A stretch of 64,000 bases of DNA. Origin: Flavobacterium cheongpyeongense (GTDB lineage: Bacteria; Bacteroidota; Bacteroidia; Flavobacteriales; Flavobacteriaceae). Position numbers and translations under genes: made by a program. Below, piece by piece: positions 1 to 8,688 of the stretch (position 1 is the first letter of the stretch; every line of letters begins with the position of its first letter). The stretch is taken from NCBI RefSeq assembly GCF_003202435.1, contig NZ_QJHK01000007.1, positions 124,001-188,000 of the forward strand. Direction: 5' to 3'. Under the pieces are notes generated by a model. The model was not told the origin of the DNA, did not search any database, and was given only the letters and a program-made list of their open reading frames with translations.

Positions 1-1118
1 TTAAGTTACTGTCAGATGAAAAAGTAATCGATCTGAATTTAGATTATATCCAGCCTTTAAAATACGGTCGTTTTGAAACGGGCCTAAAATTTAGAAACCG
101 CCAAATTCCAACCAATATGCAGTTTTTTCCCGGCGAAAACTCCCCTATCGATGCCAATGCCGGAGGATGGGCCACCTATAAAGAAATCATACCTGCTGTT
201 TATGGGAGCTATATTTATGAAACAGAAAGAATTGAAGCAGAGCTCGGACTGCGTTATGAATATGTACAGCTAAAGTATGAGGTCAATCCTGACCACCCTG
301 TCTATAAAAGTGACGGTTACAATTATACAGAACCTTTTCCGAGTGTTAAGCTTGCCTACAAGATAGATGATCAAAATAAACTTACCGCTTTTTACAACCG
401 CCGCGTTGACAGGCCCAACGAAGTGGATATTCGTATTTTTCCAAAATACGATGATGCTGAAATTATTAAGGTAGGAAATCCTGCCCTTCGTCCCCAGTAC
501 ACAAGTGCCTTTGAAGCTGGATATAAAAATGATTTTAAAAAAGGCTATTTTTTAGGTTCACTTTATTACAGGGTGGTAAACGGCACCATTACCCGAATTG
601 CAACAACGGTTCCTGGCAGCCCAATCATTTATAATGTATTCCAAAATGCCATGGAAAGTTCTTCTTTTGGCATTGAGCTTGTCTTCGCCAAAGAGCTCAC
701 TTCCTGGTATACATTTAATCTGAATGCAAATTTATATAAAAATACCATTGACGCTTTTACGGTAACCAATTTATATCCCGTTCCGTCAACCTATAACGCA
801 AGTCTGCAGGAAGTAACTTCGGGAAATGTAAAATGGAACAATACTTTTCAATTTAATAAAACTCTTACCGGACAGGTTTCAATGGTTTACCTGGCACCCG
901 ATATTATTCCACAAGGAAAAATTGATTCACGCTTTTCTACAGATCTCGGTGTAAAAAAGATGGTGCAGAAAGGAAGAGGCGAAGTATTTTTAAATGCCGC
1001 AGACATCTTCAATACGCTGGTCATCAAAAAAGAAATTCAGGGTGAGGGTTTTCGCTACACCAGCAGGGATTATTATGAGACACAGGTAGTTCGCTTTGGC
1101 TACAGCTATAAATTCTGA
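1..1118 (+). CDS. TonB-dependent receptor / outer-membrane beta-barrel protein, C-terminal part
   Basis: The reading frame is open from base 3 to the stop at 1116-1118, so the gene begins before the window and only about 371 residues are seen. The visible part is typical barrel sequence: alternating aromatic and polar strands, a stretch reading YNRRVDRPNE followed by NPALRPQYTSAFEAGY, and a C-terminal aromatic residue (GYSYKF) as outer-membrane barrels need for BAM recognition. This pattern matches the outer-membrane beta-barrel family found at the end of CarboxypepD-reg/TonB receptors in Bacteroidota. The ligand cannot be told, and the plug domain lies outside the window. A free-standing ATG start at 117 is unlikely because the frame continues upstream without a break. 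Confidence 0.85.
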   Translation, partial: KLLSDEKVIDLNLDYIQPLKYGRFETGLKFRNRQIPTNMQFFPGENSPIDANAGGWATYKEIIPAVYGSYIYETERIEAELGLRYEYVQLKYEVNPDHPVYKSDGYNYTEPFPSVKLAYKIDDQNKLTAFYNRRVDRPNEVDIRIFPKYDDAEIIKVGNPALRPQYTSAFEAGYKNDFKKGYFLGSLYYRVVNGTITRIATTVPGSPIIYNVFQNAMESSSFGIELVFAKELTSWYTFNLNANLYKNTIDAFTVTNLYPVPSTYNASLQEVTSGNVKWNNTFQFNKTLTGQVSMVYLAPDIIPQGKIDSRFSTDLGVKKMVQKGRGEVFLNAADIFNTLVIKKEIQGEGFRYTSRDYYETQVVRFGYSYKF

Positions 1119-1193
1119 TTTCCCAATAAAAACCAAAATTCAAAATAAATTCAGAATTGGGTTATAAAATTTGCCTTTTAATAGTATAAAAAC

Positions 1194-3152
1194 ATGAATA
1201 AATTATCCTCAAAATACGGCAGGTATTCACTGCTGTTTCATTTCATTATCTGGTTTTTAATGCTTTCTCAGTTGCTGAGAATTTCCTTTTTCATATGGCA
1301 ATATGATGAAGTTTCGTGGAATTTGATTGCTCTTTTAAGAACATTCCTGACAGGTTTGTTTTTTGATTTTGGCACTGTTACTTTCATTTCACTCTGCAGC
1401 ATATTTTATTATAGCCTAATGCCTAATAAATGGATTGGCTCTATTTTAGATAAAGTCCTTGTTTATTTTTTTACCTCATTAACGGTATTTATTCTTGTCT
1501 TTACTTTTTTTGCCGAATTGACATTTTGGGACGAATTTAAAACCAGATTTAATTTTATAGCCGTTGATTATCTTATCTATACACATGAAGTTGTAGCCAA
1601 TATCAAACAGTCTTATCCGCTTCCTTTGCTAATTGGCGGCGTTTTATTGTTAAGTGCCGCATTTTTGTTTCTTTTTCATCAACGAAAAGCCTTTACAACG
1701 ACTTTTACTTCAAAAGCAACTTTAAAAACCAGACTTTCGGTTTTGTCTTCAGCTATAATTGTCGCTCTGTTTTTTAGCTTCTTTATTACCAATAATCAGG
1801 CGGAATGGTCTTCCAACCGCTATAATTCTGAAATTTCAAAATCAGGAATTTATTCCTTTTTTGCTGCTTTTAGGAATAACCAGATGAAATATGTGGACTT
1901 CTATACTTCAATCGATAATGACAAAGCTTTTGGTATTATAAGAAAAAAACTGGCAGCTGATAATGCGGTTTATGCCAAAAATGATTATTCTATTCACAGA
2001 AAAATAACAGACAGTATAGCTTCTCCTAAAAATAAAAATGTTGTCTTTATTTTGGTCGAAAGCCTTAGCGGAAGTTTCCTTAAAGAATTTGGAAACAAAG
2101 AAAATATAACTCCCTTTCTGGACAGTCTTGCCCAAAAAAGCATCTTTTTTGAAGATTTATATGCCACCGGAACCAGAACCGTAAGAGGTATGGAAGCCGT
2201 TACTTTATGTATTCCGCCAACGCCGGGGCAAAGTATTGTGAAAAGACCTCATAATCAAAATCTTTATACGGTTTCTAATGTTTTTAAATCCAGAAATTAC
2301 GATTGTAATTTTTTCTATGGCGGAGACGGTTACTTTGATAATATGAACGCCTATTTTGGAGGCAACGGATTTACTATTTACGATCGCGGACGCGGAAGTG
2401 TTTTGAGCGACGAAATCAAAACCGTGCGTCATAATATTAATGATAATGAAGTAACTTTTGAGAATGCATGGGGAATTTGTGATCAGGACATTTTCAATAA
2501 AATGCTAAAAGTGGCCGATTCGCAATCCAAAGCCGGAAAGCCATTTTTCAATTTTGTAATGACAACATCCAATCACAGGCCTTTTACTTATCCCTCGGGA
2601 AAGATTGATATCCCATCGGGAACAAGCCGCGAGGGAGCTGTAAAATACACCGATTTTGCCTTGAAAGAACTATTCAAAAAAGCCAAAACAAAGCCCTGGT
2701 TCAAGAATACTGTCTTTGTAATCATTGCAGACCATTGCGCCAGCAGCGCCGGAAAGGACGAAATAGATGTTGCCAATTACCATATTCCAGCCTTCATTGT
2801 GAATTTACCTGAAAATCAGAATCAAAAAATAGCCAAACAGTGTTCGCAAATCGACCTATGGCCTACTCTTTTTTCTTTGTTTCAATGGAACTATGAATCT
2901 GATTTTTTCGGGAAAAATGTTTTGGATGCCAATTTTGAACAAAGGGCATTAATGGGAACGTATCGCAAACTGGTTTTGATGAAAAAAGATAAAGTAATGA
3001 TTTTATCAGACCAGAAAAAGCAGGCCTTTTACTCATGGAACAAAAAAGATAATAGTCTTAAAGCTCTTACTATCGACGAGTCATTTTTAGAAGAAACAAT
3101 TTCGTGGTACCAGACTGCCGATTTTCTTTTTACAAATAAACTTTTAAAATAA
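1194..3152 (+). CDS. LTA synthase family protein (membrane-bound sulfatase-fold transferase)
   Basis: This 652-residue protein has about five hydrophobic segments in its first 200 residues and then a periplasmic sulfatase/alkaline-phosphatase-fold domain. Seen motifs are VESLSGSF near the start of the domain, GTRTVRGMEA carrying the likely nucleophile Thr329, GGDGYFDNMNAYF, and IADHCASSAG with the metal-binding Asp-His. The fold and topology are those of LtaS-type phosphoglycerol transferases, which move a phosphoglycerol (or a related headgroup) from a phospholipid to an acceptor outside the inner membrane. Bacteroidota have no classical lipoteichoic acid, so the real acceptor is unknown. 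The stop overlaps the start of the next gene, a lipid kinase, by one base (TAATG), which suggests translational coupling. Confidence 0.85.
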   Translation: MNKLSSKYGRYSLLFHFIIWFLMLSQLLRISFFIWQYDEVSWNLIALLRTFLTGLFFDFGTVTFISLCSIFYYSLMPNKWIGSILDKVLVYFFTSLTVFILVFTFFAELTFWDEFKTRFNFIAVDYLIYTHEVVANIKQSYPLPLLIGGVLLLSAAFLFLFHQRKAFTTTFTSKATLKTRLSVLSSAIIVALFFSFFITNNQAEWSSNRYNSEISKSGIYSFFAAFRNNQMKYVDFYTSIDNDKAFGIIRKKLAADNAVYAKNDYSIHRKITDSIASPKNKNVVFILVESLSGSFLKEFGNKENITPFLDSLAQKSIFFEDLYATGTRTVRGMEAVTLCIPPTPGQSIVKRPHNQNLYTVSNVFKSRNYDCNFFYGGDGYFDNMNAYFGGNGFTIYDRGRGSVLSDEIKTVRHNINDNEVTFENAWGICDQDIFNKMLKVADSQSKAGKPFFNFVMTTSNHRPFTYPSGKIDIPSGTSREGAVKYTDFALKELFKKAKTKPWFKNTVFVIIADHCASSAGKDEIDVANYHIPAFIVNLPENQNQKIAKQCSQIDLWPTLFSLFQWNYESDFFGKNVLDANFEQRALMGTYRKLVLMKKDKVMILSDQKKQAFYSWNKKDNSLKALTIDESFLEETISWYQTADFLFTNKLLK

Positions 3153-4036
3153 TGATTTACATTCATTTTATAATCAATCCTATATCCGGGAGTGGACAAC
3201 ACAACCTATCTACTTCCTATCTTTTGAATCAATTTTCTAAAGACGAATATAAAATTCAAGTTGATTATACCAACCAAAAAAAGCATGCTATAGCACTCAC
3301 AAAAGCTGCCATTTTACAAAATCCCGATTATATAATTGCTTGCGGTGGAGACGGAACCATCAACGAAGTAGCTTCCTGCCTTGTGGGAACCTCAATAAAA
3401 TTAGGGATTATTCCTGTAGGCTCGGGAAACGGGCTGGCCTCTAACCTAAATATTCCCAGAAATTTTGACAAAGCGATTGCTATTATAAAAAAAGGAAATT
3501 CAACAGCGATCGATGTTGGGCAATTGAATCACAAATACTTTTTCAGCAATATGGGCATCGGTATTGATGCCATGATTATAAAAAAATATGAGAGATCAGG
3601 AAAAAGAACACTTCCCGCTTATGTCAAGGCTGCTTTGTCATCGAGTTTAGAATTCAAACCGCAAAAAACCATTGTGCATTTTAACGATCATATTCTGGAA
3701 ACAAATCCTTTGATGTTATTCATATCTAACTCAAACGAAATGGGTTATAATATGAGCCTGACTCCAAAAGCAAGTCTTCAAGACGGATTACTGGATATGA
3801 TTATTATACCGAAATTATCTTTTTTAGAAAAAATTATGCTGGGTTATCATGTACTTCGAAATTCAATTGAAAAATTTGAAAAGGCAAAACACTGTTTCTT
3901 AAAAGATATTCAAATCGAAATGCCGTCTAAAATCTTCATTGATGCCCAAATTGACGGAGAACAGTATAATTTAAAAACAAATAAAATAAAAGTAAGCATA
4001 CTTCCGAAGGCTTTACAGGTTCTAGTAGATTTATAA
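3152..4036 (+). CDS. Diacylglycerol/sphingosine kinase-like lipid kinase (DgkB/YegS family)
   Basis: The 294 residues carry the catalytic-core motifs of the DAGK family: NPISGSG at the start, CGGDGTINEVAS (ATP-binding GGDGT loop) near residue 65, and PVGSGNGLASNL near residue 90. IDAQIDGE near the C-terminus is also typical. The family phosphorylates diacylglycerol or related lipids at the inner face of the cytoplasmic membrane. The ATG at 3152 shares its A with the stop codon of the LtaS-like gene, so the two are very likely co-translated. This makes sense if the upstream transferase leaves diacylglycerol that must be returned to phosphatidate. Bacteroidota also make sphingolipids, so a sphingoid substrate cannot be excluded. 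Confidence 0.85.
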   Translation: MIYIHFIINPISGSGQHNLSTSYLLNQFSKDEYKIQVDYTNQKKHAIALTKAAILQNPDYIIACGGDGTINEVASCLVGTSIKLGIIPVGSGNGLASNLNIPRNFDKAIAIIKKGNSTAIDVGQLNHKYFFSNMGIGIDAMIIKKYERSGKRTLPAYVKAALSSSLEFKPQKTIVHFNDHILETNPLMLFISNSNEMGYNMSLTPKASLQDGLLDMIIIPKLSFLEKIMLGYHVLRNSIEKFEKAKHCFLKDIQIEMPSKIFIDAQIDGEQYNLKTNKIKVSILPKALQVLVDL

Positions 4037-4041
4037 ATAAC

Positions 4042-4087
4042 ATTAATTCCATAGATAGACTTACTTACATCTGTCTATGGAATTAAT
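4042..4087. terminator. Bidirectional hairpin between convergent genes
   Basis: Bases 4042-4059 and 4070-4087 form an 18-base-pair stem with one G-T pair and a 10-base loop. It lies between the stop of the lipid kinase and the stop of the PAP2 gene on the other strand. T-rich sequence follows on the plus strand, so it can serve both convergent genes. Confidence 0.7.
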
Positions 4088-4114
4088 TTTGTGATCCCTA
4101 AATTATATACTGCT

Positions 4115-4873
4115 TTAAAATTGCCTTACGAAACTGCATCCTAATTCTTTTCCGTTATAAAAAGGCATAATCATCGATGTGGTTTTATTTTCTTTTGAGG
4201 ATTTAAATACCTTATTCTGCAGATAAGGATACATCCAATACGCAGCTTTTGTGCTTAATATCCCTATACCTGCGCCCGCCACTACATCTGTAAGCCAGTG
4301 CCTGTCATTATACATTCTAAAAAGTCCCGTTCCTGTAGCTACTGCGTATCCTGCAATTCCGTACCAAATGGATTGGTTCTTGTATTCCTGATACATAAAT
4401 TCGGCTCCCGCAAAAGCAGTGGCCGTGTGCCCTGATGGAAATGAGTTATTGGAAGATCCGTCCGGTCTTTCAACTTTAGTAATATTTTTCAGGGCAAATA
4501 CCGAAGCGCTCATCATCAAATAAGAACTGGCCAAAATAATAGAGCGGTCTTTTAGGTTATTTTTCCCTTTTACGCCAAAAGCATTAAGTGCATAAACAGA
4601 AGCTGCAGGTGCCCACTGAGAAAAATCATCAATTGAAACTTTATGATCAATATCCTCATTTACTTCTTCCTTAATTTCTGAATTATAACTCTTAAGCTGA
4701 TCACTTTCCAAACCAATAAATCCATATCCCAAAAGAACTCCGGGAATGATTAATTGTTTGTAGTTGAATTTTAAATTGGGCAGGGTATTTTGTACAGCGA
4801 TTGTATCACTTATTGTGTTTTGTGCACAAATCGAAGTCATACCAAAAAGGAATAAGAGGAAGGTTTTTAACAT
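4115..4873 (-). CDS. PAP2 superfamily phosphatase, exported
   Basis: The 252-residue protein starts with a signal peptide (about residues 1-17, ending SICAQ). It contains the three PAP2 phosphatase signatures in order: KNITKVERP (K-x6-RP), FPSGHTATAF (PSGH) and RMYNDRHWLTDVVAGAGIG (SR-x5-H-x3-D type, with Arg and His present). PAP2 enzymes remove phosphate from phosphatidate, undecaprenyl pyrophosphate or other lipid phosphates at the periplasmic face. It converges with the lipid-kinase gene and shares a terminator with it. Together with the LtaS-like gene it forms a lipid-phosphate group, although it is transcribed separately. The substrate cannot be read from sequence. Confidence 0.85.
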   Translation of the reverse strand: MLKTFLLFLFGMTSICAQNTISDTIAVQNTLPNLKFNYKQLIIPGVLLGYGFIGLESDQLKSYNSEIKEEVNEDIDHKVSIDDFSQWAPAASVYALNAFGVKGKNNLKDRSIILASSYLMMSASVFALKNITKVERPDGSSNNSFPSGHTATAFAGAEFMYQEYKNQSIWYGIAGYAVATGTGLFRMYNDRHWLTDVVAGAGIGILSTKAAYWMYPYLQNKVFKSSKENKTTSMIMPFYNGKELGCSFVRQF

Positions 4874-5126
4874 TTTAAAAAAGATTAGAAATTACTAATT
4901 ACGCCTGTTGAATAGAAAATAAACGTAGTTTTTCCTCATAGAAACAGATTAAATTAAGGTGATAGGTTTTTATCTCAAAGATTAATTATAAGACAAAGTT
5001 GAAGATGAAATCTGAAGAAATTCTGTATTTGCGGTGTTTAGAATTTTTTTAACAAAAATATAATCGATTACTCCAAGCTATAGATTCTACAAATGTCAAA
5101 TGGTACAACTAAACTGTATTTTCACC
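4874..5126. other. Intergenic stretch between PAP2 and integrase terminator
   Basis: About 250 AT-rich bases hold no credible open frame. On the minus strand there is one -7-like box (TATTTTTG, at 5053-5060), but no TTG or TTTG box at the right distance and a long leader of about 180 bases, so it is only a weak candidate promoter for the PAP2 gene. Confidence 0.4.
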
Positions 5127-5169
5127 AAAAAAAAGTACCAAGCAAAGAGACATGTCGCTTCACTGGTAC
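5127..5169 (-). terminator. Terminator of the integrase gene
   Basis: On the minus strand, just after the integrase stop, GTACCA (5164-5169) pairs with TGGTAC (5135-5140). An inner stem is formed by AAG and CTT flanking GACATGTC. The hairpin is followed by eight T residues (5127-5134 read on the minus strand), the standard intrinsic terminator form. Confidence 0.75.
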
Positions 5170-5192
5170 CCCTATCTTGTTACAAATTCATT

Positions 5193-6503
5193 CTATTTCA
5201 GCAAACTAAGCTTCTTTCTCATTTGATTTAACTCCTTCTCCATTCTTTCAATTGTTTGCAAAGTTAATTTATCGGTAACATCTTCCTTATCTGCCAGTCT
5301 TTGTTTTAGTCCCATCATCTCACGCCCGATAGCAATCTGCTCAGTTATAGCATACTCCTCTGTCTGACTTACTGACTGGTGGCCCAGCATTTCTTTTACA
5401 ATGTGTATTGGCACATTATTATTTAACGTTACTGTGCTTCCAAAAGTCCTTCTGGCCTTATGAGTATTTAAAGCACTTGTAATACCGCATAAGTCAGCTA
5501 TTTCTTTAAGATATTCGTTCATTTTCTGATTTGAACTCACTGGAAGTACTGAATTTCTTTCGATGCAGATAGGATGATTTTTATATCGTTCTAGAATTTC
5601 AGCTGCCTTTGGCAGTAGTGGAATATTAATTGGACTTCCCGTCTTTTGCCTTTCTGTTAAAATCCATTGTTCCCCGTCAATACCTTCTTTGATATCCGAT
5701 TGTTTCAAATTGAATACATCAATATAGGCTAGACCAGTATAACACTGAAAGACAAAAACATCTCTTACTACTCCAAGACGGGCAGTAGAAAATTTATGTT
5801 TCTCTAAAAGCGATAATTCAATACCTGTCAGCGGCTTTTTCTGCACTCTTGTCTTTTTACCTTTAAAACGCTTAAAAGGATCAGAAGTTAACAGTTCTTT
5901 ATCCATTGCTGTTAGAACAATTTTCTTAAAATTGGTAATGTATTTAAGCGCCGTATTATTAGCGTTGTTTTTTACTGTCTTGAGATAAAACTCATAATCT
6001 TTTACAAACTCAAAGTTAAGTTCATTAAACTCCATATCCTCCACTCCGTATTTATACATCATAAAATCTCTAATATGTTTTTTTGATATTTCAAAACGTT
6101 CATGTGTGCCAATAGCGTATTCACCCTTTTTCACTAAAGCCAACATCTGATCATTATGAAGCTGAAATTCCTGAAGAACCGTAGTTTTCAGTCTGGTTTT
6201 ACCTAAAATAAAATTGATCAGCTTTACGCTATTCAGAGATTCCTGTTTTTCTAAAAGATAATCTGCATGTTTTCTGACTTTAATTTCTAATGAGTACAAA
6301 AAGAAATTTAACGCTTTAGCATCTTCTTTGTTTCCTATTGCACGTCCGGTTTTCTGTTCCCAGCGGTTTACATTCCATTTTCGTTTGGTGGAGGTTTCTT
6401 TAGGTACACCATTAACAGTAATCCTGATATAAATATATCTTTCACTTGTGCTTTTTGCGGAACTCTTCAAAAAGAAGATAATTCCAAAACTGTTTTCTAA
6501 CAT
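5193..6503 (-). CDS. Site-specific tyrosine recombinase (Bacteroidota integrase type)
   Basis: The 436-residue protein has an N-terminal arm-binding region (residues about 1-95, KRKWNVNRWEQKTGRAIG), a SAM-like core-binding domain (about 105-205) and a catalytic domain. The catalytic part reads CYTGLAYIDVFNLK where most integrases have TGLRxxE, then HKARRTFGSTV (H-x2-R), EMLGHQSVSQTEEYA with the conserved His and the nucleophilic Tyr. The TGLAYxD form is normal for the mobilizable-element and conjugative-transposon integrases of Bacteroidota. It sits alone beside three tRNA genes and is followed by its own terminator. Genes on its far side (PAP2, lipid kinase) look like ordinary chromosome, so this may be a leftover of a larger element or a minimal one. 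Confidence 0.9.
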   Translation of the reverse strand: MLENSFGIIFFLKSSAKSTSERYIYIRITVNGVPKETSTKRKWNVNRWEQKTGRAIGNKEDAKALNFFLYSLEIKVRKHADYLLEKQESLNSVKLINFILGKTRLKTTVLQEFQLHNDQMLALVKKGEYAIGTHERFEISKKHIRDFMMYKYGVEDMEFNELNFEFVKDYEFYLKTVKNNANNTALKYITNFKKIVLTAMDKELLTSDPFKRFKGKKTRVQKKPLTGIELSLLEKHKFSTARLGVVRDVFVFQCYTGLAYIDVFNLKQSDIKEGIDGEQWILTERQKTGSPINIPLLPKAAEILERYKNHPICIERNSVLPVSSNQKMNEYLKEIADLCGITSALNTHKARRTFGSTVTLNNNVPIHIVKEMLGHQSVSQTEEYAITEQIAIGREMMGLKQRLADKEDVTDKLTLQTIERMEKELNQMRKKLSLLK

Positions 6504-6892
6504 AATTCAACAATTAATAAGTTAATAAAGGTCGAATTATAATATCTCTAAATCAAGTCGTTAACCAGCTTAACATGTCTGAATAACAATACATTACGCT
6601 GTTTTTCGTGGCAACTTTTTTTGAGACTCTAAAATGCCACAAATAATCCACAAAAATTAGGGCAGTTTTGAGCATTTTTGAAAACAAGATGAGGAATAAA
6701 AAAACCCGCATCGTAGTAATGATGCGGGTTTTCAACGTTTAAACTGATTTAAAAAATCAGTTTCAGTGATCCCAGAAGGATTGCAACTATAGCCGCAAAC
6801 CCGCGTCATTTCTAAACTTCAATAATTTCAAAAACCGTTTGCCACGGTTTTGCCACATTTTTTTCAGCAATTTTGAAAACAAATAAAATAAA
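6504..6892. other. Candidate attachment/integrase-binding region with decayed tRNA 3' end
   Basis: Between the integrase start and the tRNA-Arg terminator no gene is seen. The stretch holds four copies of TGCCAC or its complement (6608-6613, 6635-6640, 6840-6845, 6851-6856), a GC-rich hairpin with T-tract (about 6700-6732), an AT hairpin (6741-6762) and the sequence CAGAAGGATT (6773-6782), which repeats the T-arm end of the tRNA-Arg gene at 6937-6946. Short text around 6675-6700 also resembles 6869-6899. The layout fits an att region with a decayed tRNA end and arm-type repeats, but this is inference. Confidence 0.45.
6700..6732 (-). terminator. Hairpin with T-tract in the candidate att region
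   Basis: AACCCGCATC and GATGCGGGTT pair around an 8-base loop. Read on the minus strand the hairpin is followed by a run of T. It lies where a terminator would lie downstream of a tRNA, next to the tRNA-like fragment at 6773, so it may be the terminator of a lost tRNA copy. Confidence 0.6.
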
Positions 6893-6925
6893 CAAAAAAA
6901 GCCACTCAAATTGATGAGTGGCTTT
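6893..6925 (-). terminator. Terminator of the tRNA cluster
   Basis: GCCACTCA and TGAGTGGC form a perfect stem directly after the 3' end of tRNA-Arg. Read on the minus strand the hairpin ends in seven T residues. Confidence 0.8.
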
Positions 6926-6930
6926 CTACG

Positions 6931-7004
<74 letters not shown>

Positions 7005-7035
7005 ATTTTTTTAAAAACTTATGTAAAAGTTTTAG

Positions 7036-7110
7036 TCGGGGTGGCAGGATTCGAACCTGCGGCCTCCTGCTCCCAAAGCAGGCGCGATAACCGGGCTACG
7101 CTACACCCCG
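7036..7110 (-). tRNA. tRNA-Pro (anticodon TGG)
   Basis: A 75-base cloverleaf on the minus strand. The acceptor stem CGGGGTG pairs with CACCCCG, the anticodon stem CCTGC/GCAGG holds loop TTTGGGA (anticodon TGG), and the T-arm has GGTTCGAATCC. It lies 31 bases upstream of tRNA-Arg in the same transcript. Confidence 0.95.
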
Positions 7111-7123
7111 AGGCAAATTAAAG

Positions 7124-7207
7124 CGGAGAGACAGGGACTCGAACCCTGGCGACGGTTACCCGTCGACAGATTAGCAATCTGCTCCATTACCGCTCTGGCA
7201 CCTCTCC
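7124..7207 (-). tRNA. tRNA-Ser (anticodon GCT)
   Basis: An 84-base cloverleaf on the minus strand with the long variable arm of a class II tRNA (GTCGACGGGTAACCGTCG region). The anticodon loop is TTGCTAA with GCT at 7173-7175. The acceptor stem GGAGAGG pairs with TCTCTCC and the discriminator is G. It is the first gene of the three-tRNA cluster. Confidence 0.95.
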
Positions 7208-7389
7208 AAGCTCAAGGAACGTGTCCTGTTTTGCGGTGGCAAATGTATAACAACATTCGATATCTCACAACTATTTTTGCGCTTTTTTTAATCTTTTTTT
7301 AATCTTTTTTTTAAAACACTTCACAATCAAACATATAGAATTAACAAAAAAAACACCTTGAATATAAAATTCAACGAATTGATTCAAAA

Positions 7390-7420
7390 TTTGAATTTGT
7401 ATAAATAAAGATTAAATTTG
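7390..7420 (+). promoter_or_regulatory. Promoter of the thiolase gene (Bacteroidota consensus)
   Basis: TTTG at 7390-7393, a 19-base spacer and TAAATTTG at 7413-7420 match the Bacteroidota housekeeping promoter (TTTG-N19-TAnnTTTG) exactly. Transcription would begin about 7427, giving a leader of about 19 bases before the ATG at 7446. Confidence 0.8.
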
Positions 7421-7445
7421 CTAGAATAACTAATATATCAGGACA

Positions 7446-8624
7446 ATGAACAAAAGAGTTGTTATCGTTTCTGCCGCTAGAACACCTATCGGAAGTTTCA
7501 TGGGAGGATTATCTACTATACCCGCTCCAAAATTAGGGGCAACAGCCATAAAAGGAGCATTACAAAAGATCAACCTTGACCCTAAGTTGGTTGATGAAGT
7601 ATTCATGGGCAACGTAATTCAGGCAGGCGTTGGACAGGCACCTGCACGTCAGGCAGCTCTTTTTGCAGGAATTCCGGAAAACGTTTCCTGTACAACCGTT
7701 AACAAAGTTTGTGCTTCGGGAATGAAGGCTGTCATGTTTGCTGCCCAGGCGATTAGTTGTGGCGATGCAGAAATCGTTGTGGCGGGCGGAATGGAAAACA
7801 TGAGCCTGATTCCGCATTACATACAAATGCGTACCGGAAATAAATTTGGCTCTGCTACTCTGCTCGACGGAATGCAGAAAGACGGTTTAACAGATGCTTA
7901 CGATAACAGCGCAATGGGAGTCTGCGCTGATTTATGCGCTTCAGAATATAAAATTACACGTGAAGAACAGGACCAATACGCTATTCAGTCTTACGAAAGA
8001 AGTGCAACAGCCTGGGATACCGGAAAATTTGATAATGAAATAGTATCGGTAGAAGTACCTCAAAGACGCGGAGAACCAATTCTCTTTTCAAAAGACGAAG
8101 AATATACCAACGTAAAACTGGACAAAATACCTTCCTTAAATCCTGCTTTTTCAAATGACGGAACTGTTACAGCAGCCAATGCTTCTACTATTAATGACGG
8201 AGCAGCGGCCCTGATTTTAATGTCTGAAGAAAAAGCAAATACATTAGGTCTAAAACCTCTGGCATACATAAAAGGCTACGCAGATGCCGCACAAGAACCT
8301 AAATGGTTCACAACAAGTCCGGCTAAAGCATTACCAAAAGCCTTGGAAAAAGCCGGGATTTCGATCTCAGATGTTGATTATTTTGAGTTCAACGAAGCAT
8401 TCTCTGTCGTTGGTTTAGCCAATTCAAAAATCTTAAATTTAGATAACAATAAAGTAAACGTAAATGGTGGTGCTGTTTCTCTAGGACATCCCCTTGGAGC
8501 TTCCGGAGCCCGTATTATAGTTACTCTGATGAATGTTTTAGAACAGAACAATGCCAAAACCGGAGCCGCAGCAATTTGCAACGGAGGCGGAGGGGCATCT
8601 GCTATTGTTATCGAAAGAGCTTAA
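7446..8624 (+). CDS. Acetyl-CoA C-acetyltransferase (thiolase)
   Basis: The 392-residue enzyme has the length and exact numbering of biosynthetic thiolases: nucleophile Cys89 in NKVCASGMK, His348 in SLGHPLGASGAR and Cys378 in CNGGGGASA. It catalyses the reversible condensation of two acetyl-CoA to acetoacetyl-CoA, or the last step of beta-oxidation and ketone-body use, in the cytoplasm. A perfect promoter lies just upstream and a strong terminator follows, so it is probably a single-gene transcript. It corresponds to the AtoB/ThlA/PhaA type; which physiological role applies cannot be decided from the neighbours. Confidence 0.93.
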   Translation: MNKRVVIVSAARTPIGSFMGGLSTIPAPKLGATAIKGALQKINLDPKLVDEVFMGNVIQAGVGQAPARQAALFAGIPENVSCTTVNKVCASGMKAVMFAAQAISCGDAEIVVAGGMENMSLIPHYIQMRTGNKFGSATLLDGMQKDGLTDAYDNSAMGVCADLCASEYKITREEQDQYAIQSYERSATAWDTGKFDNEIVSVEVPQRRGEPILFSKDEEYTNVKLDKIPSLNPAFSNDGTVTAANASTINDGAAALILMSEEKANTLGLKPLAYIKGYADAAQEPKWFTTSPAKALPKALEKAGISISDVDYFEFNEAFSVVGLANSKILNLDNNKVNVNGGAVSLGHPLGASGARIIVTLMNVLEQNNAKTGAAAICNGGGGASAIVIERA

Positions 8625-8632
8625 ATAAATTC

Positions 8633-8669
8633 AATTAGAAGCTGTTCTATTTAGCAGCTTCTAATTTTT
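8633..8669 (+). terminator. Terminator of the thiolase gene
   Basis: A perfect 12-base-pair stem (8633-8644 with 8655-8666) and a 10-base loop are followed by T residues, 9 bases after the thiolase stop codon. Confidence 0.85.
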
Positions 8670-8688
8670 AACTTATAAATTTTCCTAA

